Of a DNA stretch of 12,897 nucleotides, positions 1-6,096 are shown piece after piece. Every line of letters begins with the position of its first letter. Within the stretch, counting starts at the first letter, position 1. The notes under the pieces are model-generated. The model did no database searches, was not told where the DNA came from, and saw nothing but the letters and a program-made list of their open reading frames with translations. Origin of the DNA: DATCJU01 sp036562635 (GTDB lineage Bacteria; Actinomycetota; Actinomycetes; Mycobacteriales; Pseudonocardiaceae); contig DATCJU010000137.1 of assembly GCA_036562635.1 (NCBI GenBank), positions 1 through 12,897 of the forward strand. The letters run 5' to 3'. A program made the position numbers and the translations under genes.

Positions 1-588
1 GATGATCCGCTCCGCGCCGAGGCGGGCGCTGGCCAGCACCCCGCACAGCCCGACCGCACCGTCCCCGACCACCGCCACCGTGGCACCGGGACGTACACCG
101 GCCATCCGGGCCGCGTGGTGCCCGGTGGCCATCACGTCGGACAGGGTCAGCACTGCGGGCAGCAGGTCCGGGTCGACGTCCTCGGGCAGCGGTACCAGGG
201 TGGCGTCGGCCAGTGGTACCCGGACGGCCTCGCCCTGCCCGCCGTCGTAGCCCGGCCGGCCCCAGATCCCGCCGGACGGGCAGGAGGGGTGCAGGCCGCG
301 CGTGCAGTACTCGCAGGTGCCGTCGGAGAACACGAAGGGGGCCACCACGAGCTGCCCGGGATGCACGGTGCGCACCTCGGACCCGACCTGGTCGACCACA
401 CCGAGGAACTCGTGTCCGATCCGCTCCCCGGGCTCACGCGCCGAGATCCCGCGCCAGGCCCACAGGTCGCTGCCGCACACACAGCTCAGCACCACCCGCA
501 CGACGGCATCGGTGGGTTCCTCCACGCGCGGGTCGGGAACCTGCTCCACCCGGAAGTCCCGGGGTCCGTGGATCACCGCGGCCAGCAT
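1..588 (-). CDS. Zinc-dependent alcohol dehydrogenase (MDR family), N-terminal part, truncated by window edge
   Basis: The visible 196 residues form the GroES-like catalytic domain and the start of the Rossmann domain of a medium-chain alcohol dehydrogenase, expected to oxidise an alcohol with NAD(P)+ in the cytoplasm. Catalytic zinc ligands are visible as C38 (VCGSD) and H59-E60 (GHEF). The structural zinc loop reads SDGTCEYCTRGLHPSC (88-103), with Cys at 92, 95 and 103 and Asp89 in the place of the usual first Cys. The nucleotide-binding GDGAVG lies at 175-180. The ATG at 588 is preceded by GAGGAGG at good spacing, which decides the start. An upstream in-frame ATG at 642 would add 18 residues inside a tandem repeat and has a poorer site. 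The C-terminal half lies beyond position 1. The gene is divergent from the VOC gene. The substrate cannot be read from the sequence. Confidence 0.93.
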   Translation of the reverse strand, partial: MLAAVIHGPRDFRVEQVPDPRVEEPTDAVVRVVLSCVCGSDLWAWRGISAREPGERIGHEFLGVVDQVGSEVRTVHPGQLVVAPFVFSDGTCEYCTRGLHPSCPSGGIWGRPGYDGGQGEAVRVPLADATLVPLPEDVDPDLLPAVLTLSDVMATGHHAARMAGVRPGATVAVVGDGAVGLCGVLASARLGAERII

Positions 589-599
589 CCCGCCTCCTC

Positions 600-645
600 G
601 GTTCTCGGATGATCCCCATCCTGGTTCTCGGGTGACCTCCATCCT
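600..645. repeat. Two adjacent copies of a 23-bp direct repeat in the alcohol dehydrogenase leader
   Basis: Positions 600-622 and 623-645 are head-to-tail copies starting GGTTCTCGG and ending CCATCCT, with 20 of 23 positions identical. They sit directly upstream of the Shine-Dalgarno sequence of the alcohol dehydrogenase (593-598). Read on the minus strand, each copy starts AGGATGG, so it also holds an ATG after a purine-rich run. They could be paired regulator sites or a leader duplication; the sequence alone does not decide. Confidence 0.85.
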
Positions 646-664
646 GCCGAGCGGCTCCGCACTT

Positions 665-678
665 CACCTGATCAGGTG
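665..678. promoter_or_regulatory. Perfect 14-bp palindrome, candidate operator between divergent genes
   Basis: CACCTGATCAGGTG is a perfect inverted repeat with no spacer. It lies 77 bases upstream of the alcohol dehydrogenase start and 205 bases upstream of the VOC gene. Between two divergent genes it cannot be a shared terminator, so a dimeric repressor or activator site is the likelier reading. The rest of the 589-882 gap (294 bases) shows the tandem repeat at 600-645 and no ORF or clear -35/-10 pair that I would defend. Confidence 0.45.
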
Positions 679-882
679 GATGCCCTGACGACGAGGCTCG
701 CGACGACCGGGGCGCCGGCCCCGGCCCGGGAGAGCGGACGGGGTGATCCCATCCCGTGAATCCACTCGCCGCTCCGGTGACGGGGAGACGGGTACTCCGG
801 TTCGAACCACACGCCGGTGCTGTGCGCCGACCGGCAGGTTGGGCGACAGTGATCGGTGGGAGCGGAAGTCAGGGAGGGTGTC

Positions 883-1272
883 GTGGAGGTCCTGAGCAGC
901 CGGGTGATCCTGCGGCCACGGGATCCGGAGCGGTCCCGTGCCTTCTACCGGGACGTCCTGGGGTTGGCGGTGTACCGGGAGTTCCCCGGTGGGGTCGTCT
1001 TCTTCCTCGGTCAGGGCCTGTTGGAGCTGTCCGGGCAGGGTGACGGCGAGGCGAGCCCGGACGTCGCCCTGTGGTTGCAGGTCCGTGACCTGGACCGGAC
1101 GTTCCACGAGCTGCGCGAGCGCGGGGTCACCGTGCTGCGGGAACCCCGGCGTGAGCCGTGGGGGCTGGACGAGATGTGGATCAGCGATCCGGACGGGGTG
1201 CGTCTGGTGCTGGTGGAGGTGCCCGAGGGCCACCCGCTGCGCACGGATCTGCGCACCGACCTGCCCGGCTGA
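883..1272 (+). CDS. VOC (vicinal oxygen chelate / glyoxalase-bleomycin resistance fold) protein
   Basis: This 129-residue protein shows the two beta-alpha-beta-beta-beta modules of the VOC fold. The first is at about 5-50 (SRVILRPRDPERSRAFYRDV, ending LLELS). The second is at about 60-113 (LWLQVRDLDRTFHELRERGV, then WISDPDGVRLVLVEVP). Members are small dimeric cytoplasmic enzymes or drug-binding proteins. E48 and E112 are at positions often used for metal, but the N-terminal strand lacks the usual His, so enzyme activity is uncertain. The GTG at 883 is chosen because AGGGAGG (871-877) stands five bases before it; an in-frame GTG at 856 would add nine residues without a comparable site. The tail EVPEGHPLR is typical of a subgroup annotated only as VOC family. 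It stands alone, divergent from the alcohol dehydrogenase. Confidence 0.88.
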   Translation: MEVLSSRVILRPRDPERSRAFYRDVLGLAVYREFPGGVVFFLGQGLLELSGQGDGEASPDVALWLQVRDLDRTFHELRERGVTVLREPRREPWGLDEMWISDPDGVRLVLVEVPEGHPLRTDLRTDLPG

Positions 1273-1279
1273 TCCCGGG

Positions 1280-1293
1280 CCGCGCTCCCGCGG
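1280..1293 (+). terminator. Weak hairpin after the VOC gene, possible terminator
   Basis: CCGCG and CGCGG form a 5-bp stem with a four-base loop, 8 bases past the VOC stop. There is no T-run after it, as is common in actinobacteria, so this is a weak call. Confidence 0.25.
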
Positions 1294-1356
1294 CGCCTGG
1301 GGCGGGTCCTGCCCGGTCGTGACCATCGTCCCACTTCGGGATCGATCCACCTCAGC

Positions 1357-1370
1357 TTACTGAGCGGTAA
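1357..1370. promoter_or_regulatory. TTAC-N6-GTAA inverted repeat, TetR-type operator candidate
   Basis: TTACTGAGCGGTAA has perfect TTAC/GTAA arms and a partly symmetric centre (G6/C9). It stands in the most AT-rich part of the 1273-1457 gap, 87 bases before the DUF4442 start. The form resembles sites of TetR-family regulators of acyl-CoA and lipid genes in actinobacteria (family knowledge, recalled). No TetR gene is seen in the window, so the regulator would be encoded elsewhere. Confidence 0.42.
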
Positions 1371-1457
1371 CTTATCTGGTGTATCGACGGGCGGACCGAC
1401 GGAGCGGCTGCCACGCCGCGTACGACCGCCACCCACCTCGACCGAACCGGGAGACCC

Positions 1458-1928
1458 ATGCGCGCTCGCACTCTCCGTCGTGTGATGAACATCTGGCCAC
1501 CGTTCCTGTTCGCCGGTGTCCGCGTGCTCGAACTCGCCGACGACTACCGCCACGCCCGGGTCCGCCTGCGGATGTACCCGTGGAACCGCAACTACGTCGG
1601 CACCCACTTCGGCGGGTCGCTGTTCTCCATGACCGACCCGTTCTGGATGCTGCTGGTGATGCACAACCTCGGCCGCGACTACATCGTGTGGGACAAGGCC
1701 GGCGAGATCGAGTTCGTCCGCCCCGGCCGCGGTGACGTCTTCGCCGAGTTCCACCTCACCGACGAGCACCTGGAGCAGATCCGCGAGAAGACCACGGACG
1801 GGGGCAAGGCCCTGGTCTGGTTCGACACCGACGTGGTCGCCGCGGACGGCAGTGTGGTCGCCCGGGTGCGCAAGCAGATCTACGCCCGTCGCAAGCAGCG
1901 CGAACGGGAGCAGGCCGGCGCCGCCTGA
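1458..1928 (+). CDS. DUF4442 / PaaI-like hotdog-fold protein, putative acyl-thioesterase
   Basis: This 156-residue protein fits the DUF4442 family, which belongs to the hotdog (thioesterase) superfamily. The family signature is clear at 45-64, with NYVGTHFGGSLFSM followed by TDPFW, which in hotdog folds covers the central helix region. Beta strands follow, for example GEIEFVRPGRGDVFAEFHL and KALVWFDTDVVAADGSVVARV. The C-terminus is basic (RRKQRERE). The length is normal for the family and no membrane segment is seen. The ATG at 1458 has GGGAG (about 1449-1453) before it. Hotdog relatives hydrolyse acyl-CoA or act as dehydratases, but the DUF4442 group is not well characterised, so thioesterase activity is inference. 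The TTAC/GTAA operator upstream would agree with lipid-linked control. Confidence 0.88.
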   Translation: MRARTLRRVMNIWPPFLFAGVRVLELADDYRHARVRLRMYPWNRNYVGTHFGGSLFSMTDPFWMLLVMHNLGRDYIVWDKAGEIEFVRPGRGDVFAEFHLTDEHLEQIREKTTDGGKALVWFDTDVVAADGSVVARVRKQIYARRKQREREQAGAA

Positions 1929-1971
1929 TCCACCCTGTCCCGGCCCCCGGTGCCCACCACATCCACCACCC

Positions 1972-2009
1972 CACCCGGGTGAGATCCCGATCACTTCCGG
2001 GAAGGGATC
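1972..2009. promoter_or_regulatory. Cluster of palindromes upstream of the aldo/keto reductase
   Basis: CACCCGGGTG (1972-1981) is a perfect palindrome. CTTCCGGGAAG (1994-2004) is an odd-centred perfect palindrome, and GATCCC (1983-1988) is mirrored by GGGATC (2004-2009). They lie between the DUF4442 stop and the reductase. Either they form a terminator for the upstream gene or they are regulator sites for the next; there is no T-run. Confidence 0.3.
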
Positions 2010-2040
2010 GACCGCCGTCCGCGTCGTAGCAGGGGCAACC

Positions 2041-2050
2041 TGATCGATCA
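2041..2050. promoter_or_regulatory. TGATCGATCA palindrome before the aldo/keto reductase
   Basis: A perfect 10-bp palindrome 32 bases before the reductase start, preceded by ACC. The half ACCTGATC also occurs in the palindrome at 665-678, so one regulator might see both, though the halves are short enough for chance. Confidence 0.25.
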
Positions 2051-2082
2051 ACCAACTCACGAGCTCGGGAGACGACCACTCG

Positions 2083-2913
2083 ATGAGCGCAGTGCCCAAC
2101 ATCCGGCTGAACAACGGCGTGCAGATGCCCCAGCTCGGCTTCGGCGTCTGGCAGGTGCCGGACGACCAGGCGACCGAGGCGGTCAGCACCGCGCTGGAGG
2201 CCGGTTACCGCAGCATCGACACCGCGGCGATCTACGGGAACGAGGAGGGCGTCGGTCGGGCCATCGCCTCCTCCGGCCTGCCCCGCGAGGAACTGTTCGT
2301 CACCACCAAGCTGTGGAACAGCGACCAGGGCTACGACTCGACCCTGCGTGCCTTCGACGCCAGCCTGGCGCGGTTGGGGCTCGACTACGTCGACCTGTAC
2401 CTGATCCACTGGCCGGTACCGAGCCGGGACCGTTACGTGGACACCTGGCGGGCCTTCGAGAAGCTGCTGAGCGACGGCCGGGTCCGCGCGATCGGCGTGT
2501 CCAACTTCCACATCCCGCACCTGCAGCGCCTGCTGGACGAGACCGGCACCGTACCGGTGATCAACCAGATCGAGCTGCACCCCGGCCTGCAGCAGGACGA
2601 GCTGCGCGCCTTCCACGCCGAGCACGGCATCGCCACCGAGGCCTGGAGCCCGCTCGCCCAGGGCGGTGAGGTGCTGCGGAACCCGGTGATCACCGAGATC
2701 GCCGCCCGGCACGGCCGGACCCCGGCCCAGGTGGTGCTGCGCTGGCACCTGCAGCTGGGCAACGTGGTGATCCCCAAGTCGGTCACCCCGAGCCGGATCC
2801 GGGAGAACATCGACGTGTTCGGCTTCGAGCTCTCCCAGGACGACATGACCGCGATCGCCGGCCTGAACACCGGTCAGCGCATCGGCCCGAACCCGGAGAC
2901 CTTCGCCGGCTGA
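2083..2913 (+). CDS. Aldo/keto reductase, 2,5-diketo-D-gluconate reductase-like (AKR5 type)
   Basis: This 276-residue monomeric TIM-barrel enzyme should reduce an aldehyde or ketone with NADPH in the cytoplasm. The catalytic tetrad is complete: D46 (GYRSIDTAAIYGNE), Y51, K76 (TTKLW) and H109 (LIHWP). The family signatures GVSNF (138-142) and NQIELHP (161-167) are present. The cofactor phosphate motif is at 230-241 (IPKSVTPSRIRE), with K232, S233 and R238. Length matches the family. The ATG at 2083 follows GGGAGA (2067-2072) at somewhat wide spacing. The best match by motif is the AKR5/2,5-diketo-gluconate reductase group common in actinobacteria, where such genes are often general carbonyl-detoxifying enzymes; the true substrate is unknown. 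It ends just before a strong terminator shared with the convergent glycosyltransferase gene. Confidence 0.96.
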   Translation: MSAVPNIRLNNGVQMPQLGFGVWQVPDDQATEAVSTALEAGYRSIDTAAIYGNEEGVGRAIASSGLPREELFVTTKLWNSDQGYDSTLRAFDASLARLGLDYVDLYLIHWPVPSRDRYVDTWRAFEKLLSDGRVRAIGVSNFHIPHLQRLLDETGTVPVINQIELHPGLQQDELRAFHAEHGIATEAWSPLAQGGEVLRNPVITEIAARHGRTPAQVVLRWHLQLGNVVIPKSVTPSRIRENIDVFGFELSQDDMTAIAGLNTGQRIGPNPETFAG

Positions 2914-2933
2914 GCCGGCTCGTCCGGCACACC

Positions 2934-2981
2934 GACGTGGTGGGGGTGGACGGCGGGAACCCCCTCGTCCACCCCCACGTC
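2934..2981. terminator. Strong hairpin terminator between convergent genes
   Basis: TGGGGGTGGAC (2941-2951) pairs perfectly with GTCCACCCCCA (2967-2977). An outer GACG/CGTC extension (2934-2937 with 2978-2981) adds to it across a three-base bulge. It lies 20 bases past the aldo/keto reductase stop and about 100 bases past the glycosyltransferase stop on the other strand, so it may serve both. There is no T-run. Confidence 0.7.
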
Positions 2982-3077
2982 CGCCTCCCCTCCTGCGCTC
3001 CCTCGTTCCCCGGGAAGACCGCCACGGCCCACGCCCACCGGCCGCCCACCACGACTCCCCGCACTGCCCGGTTCGAC

Positions 3078-4283
3078 TCAGGCCGCCAGTTCGGTGGCCC
3101 TGCCCACCCGACGCATCACCCGCAGGTAGACCTCCTCGAAGGCGTCCAGGGTGGCTTCGATGTCGTGCTCGGCGACGAGTGCCCGACTCGCCGCGCCCAT
3201 CCGCTCCAACGCACCCGGCTCGGTGAACAGCTCGGTCAACCGGTCGGCCAGCGCCCTCACGTCGCCCGGCGGGAAGAGCCACCCGTTGTGGCCGGGCCGC
3301 ACCAGGTGCGGCAGGGCCATGGCGTCGGCGGCCACCACGGGCTTGCCCGCGGCCATCGCCTCCATGGTGGCCAGACTCTGCAGCTCGGCCACCCCGGGCA
3401 TGCAGAAGGCGTCACAGCGCGCGTAGGCGTCGACCAGTTCCTCCTCGCTGACGAAGCCGCGGAAGGTGACCCGCTCCCGGACGCCCAGGCGGTCGGCGAG
3501 CTCCTCCAGGGCCTTACGGCAACTGCCGTCCCCGACGATCTCGGCCCGCACCCGCAGCTCGGCAGGCAGCAGCGCCACGGCACGCAGCAGCTCGTCCACC
3601 CGCTTCTCCTCGTCCAACCGCCCCACGAACAGGACCGTCCGCGCGTCCCCACGGGGGCGGACGTCGGGGCGGGAGAACCGCTCGGCGTCGATACCGCAGG
3701 AGATGGGGATGGCGCGCTGTACCAACCCGTTCTCGTGCAACAGCCGCACCGCACGCGGTGTCGGGGCGGTGACGACCGCGGCCGGACGGAACACCCGGGC
3801 CAGGTCCCGCCACGCCCAGCGGGCCACCGATGCCCGCAGCCAGGTGGGGATCCGGGCGTGGCCGAAGAGGTTCTCCGGCATGAAGTGGTTAGTGGCCACC
3901 AACGGGACACCACGCCGGGGTGCCTGTGTGGCCAGGGCCCGTCCCACCACGAAGTGGGCCTGCACGTGCACCACGTCCGGGTGGATGCGGTCCAACAGGG
4001 CGGCCACCGCAGGAGAGGTCTGCCAGGGCAGGCACACGCGGAAGGTGGGATGGAACGGCGTGAGGTGGGAGCGCAGCCGGTGCACGGTGACGCCGTCGAC
4101 GACCGTGGTCCCGACAGCCGGGCTGTGGGACGGGCAGATCACGTGGACGTCGTGCCCGCGCCCGGCGAGCCCCTGTGCGAGCCGCTGGGCGAAACGCGCG
4201 GCTCCGTTCACGTTCGGGGGGAAGGTGTCGGCTCCGATGACGATCCGCAGCGCCCGGCCGCGGGTGGGCTCAACCAGGGTCAT
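3078..4283 (-). CDS. Glycosyltransferase family 4 (GT-B fold), sugar donor and acceptor unknown
   Basis: This 401-residue enzyme transfers a sugar from a nucleotide donor with retention, at the inner face of the membrane if it follows its relatives. The N-terminal acceptor domain (about 12-190) starts with RIVIGADTFPPNVNGAARF, the glycine loop typical of GT4. The C-terminal donor domain (about 215-385) has GRLDEEKRV (221-229) and the EX7E pair E300/E308. No membrane segment is seen. The start at 4283 has AGGAG seven bases before it, and the ATG overlaps the stop of the upstream DMT gene as ATGA (4280-4283). The longer reading from 4415 is not supported. It is the last gene of the four-gene unit. 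Relatives include phosphatidylinositol mannosyltransferases and diacylglycerol glucosyltransferases, so a glycolipid product is plausible but not shown. Confidence 0.92.
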   Translation of the reverse strand: MTLVEPTRGRALRIVIGADTFPPNVNGAARFAQRLAQGLAGRGHDVHVICPSHSPAVGTTVVDGVTVHRLRSHLTPFHPTFRVCLPWQTSPAVAALLDRIHPDVVHVQAHFVVGRALATQAPRRGVPLVATNHFMPENLFGHARIPTWLRASVARWAWRDLARVFRPAAVVTAPTPRAVRLLHENGLVQRAIPISCGIDAERFSRPDVRPRGDARTVLFVGRLDEEKRVDELLRAVALLPAELRVRAEIVGDGSCRKALEELADRLGVRERVTFRGFVSEEELVDAYARCDAFCMPGVAELQSLATMEAMAAGKPVVAADAMALPHLVRPGHNGWLFPPGDVRALADRLTELFTEPGALERMGAASRALVAEHDIEATLDAFEEVYLRVMRRVGRATELAA

Positions 4284-5200
4284 CTCGTGCTCCTGTTCCG
4301 TGGATTCGTTGACGACGGCCGGGGACGCGCGGCCGGTGGTGGTCCGGGGTTCGGTGAGGGACGGGGGTGGCTGCGGGCGAGGGCGATCACCCCGGCCGCG
4401 GCGAGCGCGGCGCACCCGACCGCCGCGGTGACGGCCAGCGGGGAAGCTCCGGAGGCCTCGCCGAGCAGCACGACACCGGTGGCGACCGCGACGAGCGGGT
4501 CGACGACGGTCAGGCAGGCCACCACCACGTCGGGGGTACCGCTGGCGTAGCCGAGCTGGACGAACCAGCCGCCGACCAGCATCGCCACCACGATCCCGGC
4601 GACGGAGGCCAATGACACCTCCCCCAGGTCACCGGCCGTGACGCGTTGGGAGACGGCCCGCATCAGCACCGACACCAGGCCGTAGCACGCACCGCCCGCG
4701 GTGGCGAAGGCCAGGCAGCGCACCCGGCCGGCGGCCAACGTCCCGGCTGCCGCGAGCAGCACCACTCCGGCCCCGACGACCTGCCCGGCGCGTACCTGCG
4801 CCGTCCCCGGCACGAACGTCGCGGTGGTGTTGTTCGCGGCGATCACGACGAACGCGGCCAGCCCGATCGTGCTCGCCGCCAGCGCCCACCCGGCCGCCTC
4901 CCGCACGCGGGTGCCGTGTTCCCTGGCGTGCAGCACCGCGGTCAGCGGCACCGCGAGCACCCCGACCGGCTGTACCACGGTCAGCGGGGCCAGGCCCAGG
5001 GCCACGGCGTGGGTGCCGGCGCCGAGACCGAGCATGAGCAACCCCAGCAGCCACCGGGGCTGCCGGACCAGGTCGGGCACGGCCCGCAGCCGGAGCCTGC
5101 GGTCGGGGGCGGCCGCCCGCACCGCACCGTGCTGCAGTCGCGCGGCGAACGCGTAGCAGCCGGCACCGGCCACGGCCAGGAGGATCGCCAGCACGGTCAT
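4280..5200 (-). CDS. DMT/EamA-like multi-pass membrane transporter
   Basis: This 306-residue protein is almost wholly hydrophobic, with about nine to ten membrane segments, the first at 2-19 (TVLAILLAVAGAGCYAFAA). Two internal repeats of the EamA type can be seen. The first holds APLTVVQPVGVLAVPLTAVL (71-90). The second holds VACLTVVDPLVAVATGVVLLGE (228-248), the usual place of the conserved Pro and Glu. The last 30 residues are a Pro/Arg/Ser-rich cytosolic tail. The start at 5200 has GGAGGGG upstream and overlaps the DUF998 stop as ATGA (5197-5200). Its own stop overlaps the glycosyltransferase start. Relatives export metabolites or flip lipid-linked sugars (undecaprenyl-phosphate aminoarabinose flippases belong to this superfamily). 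With a glycosyltransferase next to it, a flippase or exporter role is a reasonable guess only. Confidence 0.88.
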   Translation of the reverse strand: MTVLAILLAVAGAGCYAFAARLQHGAVRAAAPDRRLRLRAVPDLVRQPRWLLGLLMLGLGAGTHAVALGLAPLTVVQPVGVLAVPLTAVLHAREHGTRVREAAGWALAASTIGLAAFVVIAANNTTATFVPGTAQVRAGQVVGAGVVLLAAAGTLAAGRVRCLAFATAGGACYGLVSVLMRAVSQRVTAGDLGEVSLASVAGIVVAMLVGGWFVQLGYASGTPDVVVACLTVVDPLVAVATGVVLLGEASGASPLAVTAAVGCAALAAAGVIALARSHPRPSPNPGPPPAARPRPSSTNPRNRSTR

Positions 5201-6096
5201 GCGAGCCGCCCCTCCGGCCCGGTCGGCCCTCCTACCACCACCCGACCCGGTGAGCGGTGGCCCGCGGTCCCGGCCATCCGGCGCAGCACACCGGTCAGGG
5301 CCAGCAGCAACGCCAGGTCGACCACCAGCAGCACCCGTTCGGCCAGGCCCCGGAAGCCCGCGGCGAACTGGGCGAAGGCGAGGTCGGGGGCCACGTCGGA
5401 CAGATGGGTCAGCAGGAACACCACGCTGCACACCACGCTGGCCAGGGCCAGGACGTGGACCGGGTTCCCCGCCCCCGGAGGTGCCGGCGGTCGCTTCAGG
5501 TGCCGGGCCAGCAGCAGTCCGGCCCAGGGCAGGCTCGCGAACAGCGCGGCCCCGGCGTACCGGTGCACCAGGCCCGACACCGAGGTCGGTGTGGCAGCGG
5601 GGTCGGTGGGGAACAGGGCGGCCACAACCAGCCCGCCGCACCACGTGCCGAACAGTGCGCGCACCCGCCCGTCACGGGGGAGGCCCACCGCGATCAGTCC
5701 CCGCAGCAGGGCGACGGTCCCGACCACGAGCGCCAGCGCGCTCACCGCGAACAGGACCATGCCGTACCGGGCGAAGACGTAGTCGCTGACGGGGTGCCGA
5801 ACCGCGTCGTACCCGGCGTCCTGGGTCAGGTGCAGGTAGACCATCGGCACGGGCGCGACGAGGAAGCTGGTCAGCGCCAGCACCCCGTGCCGTGCCGGGG
5901 ACCCGTGGCCCGGTGTCCCGGTGTCCCGGTGAACCTGCCGGTCCTGCCTGTCCTGCTGGTCGGATCGCACCACGACTCGAGCGTCCCGCGCCGAGCTGGG
6001 CCGCGACATCCGGTGGAACCCCCGCGCAGCCCTGAGATCATCCCCGATCCCGATCAGGGGGTCGGGCGAACCGGCACCAGAACCGAACACCGTCAT
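5197..6096 (-). CDS. DUF998 family membrane protein
   Basis: A 299-residue protein with a hydrophilic N-terminal part of about 70 residues and six membrane segments (about 71-91, 112-135, 148-162, 178-199, 213-231, 252-272). The DUF998 marks are HPVSDY (101-106), LFPTDP (161-166), GLVHRYAG (175-182) and GLAERV (250-255). No reaction is known for this family. The ATG at 6096 follows the DUF2071 stop without a gap (TGAATG), which supports coupling although the ribosome site is weak. The N-terminal stretch is repetitive (DRQDRQ; an 8-bp DNA repeat encodes the DTGTPG part) and unlike the rest, so a later start, such as the ATG at 6009 or a GTG near 5976, cannot be excluded. It overlaps the DMT gene by four bases. 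Confidence 0.82.
   Translation of the reverse strand: MTVFGSGAGSPDPLIGIGDDLRAARGFHRMSRPSSARDARVVVRSDQQDRQDRQVHRDTGTPGHGSPARHGVLALTSFLVAPVPMVYLHLTQDAGYDAVRHPVSDYVFARYGMVLFAVSALALVVGTVALLRGLIAVGLPRDGRVRALFGTWCGGLVVAALFPTDPAATPTSVSGLVHRYAGAALFASLPWAGLLLARHLKRPPAPPGAGNPVHVLALASVVCSVVFLLTHLSDVAPDLAFAQFAAGFRGLAERVLLVVDLALLLALTGVLRRMAGTAGHRSPGRVVVGGPTGPEGRLA
5909..5932. repeat. Three 8-bp tandem repeats inside the DUF998 gene
   Basis: CCCGGTGT occurs at 5909-5916 and 5917-5924, and with one changed last base at 5925-5932. Since 8 is not a multiple of 3, gain or loss of one unit would shift the reading frame of DUF998 near residue 60. Confidence 0.75.

Noticed and set aside
1756..3282. 508-residue minus-strand ORF opposite the aldo/keto reductase
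   Set aside because: Antisense to a full AKR with intact catalytic tetrad; no recognisable domain.
2937..4550. 537-residue plus-strand ORF opposite the glycosyltransferase
   Set aside because: Antisense to a clear GT4 gene; rich in Gly, His, Gln and Arg without family motifs, as expected from the reverse frame of GC-rich coding DNA.
5201..5644. Upstream extension of the DMT protein in the same frame
   Set aside because: It would overlap most of the DUF998 end, has no membrane character, and the ATG at 5200 has a good ribosome site and ATGA overlap.
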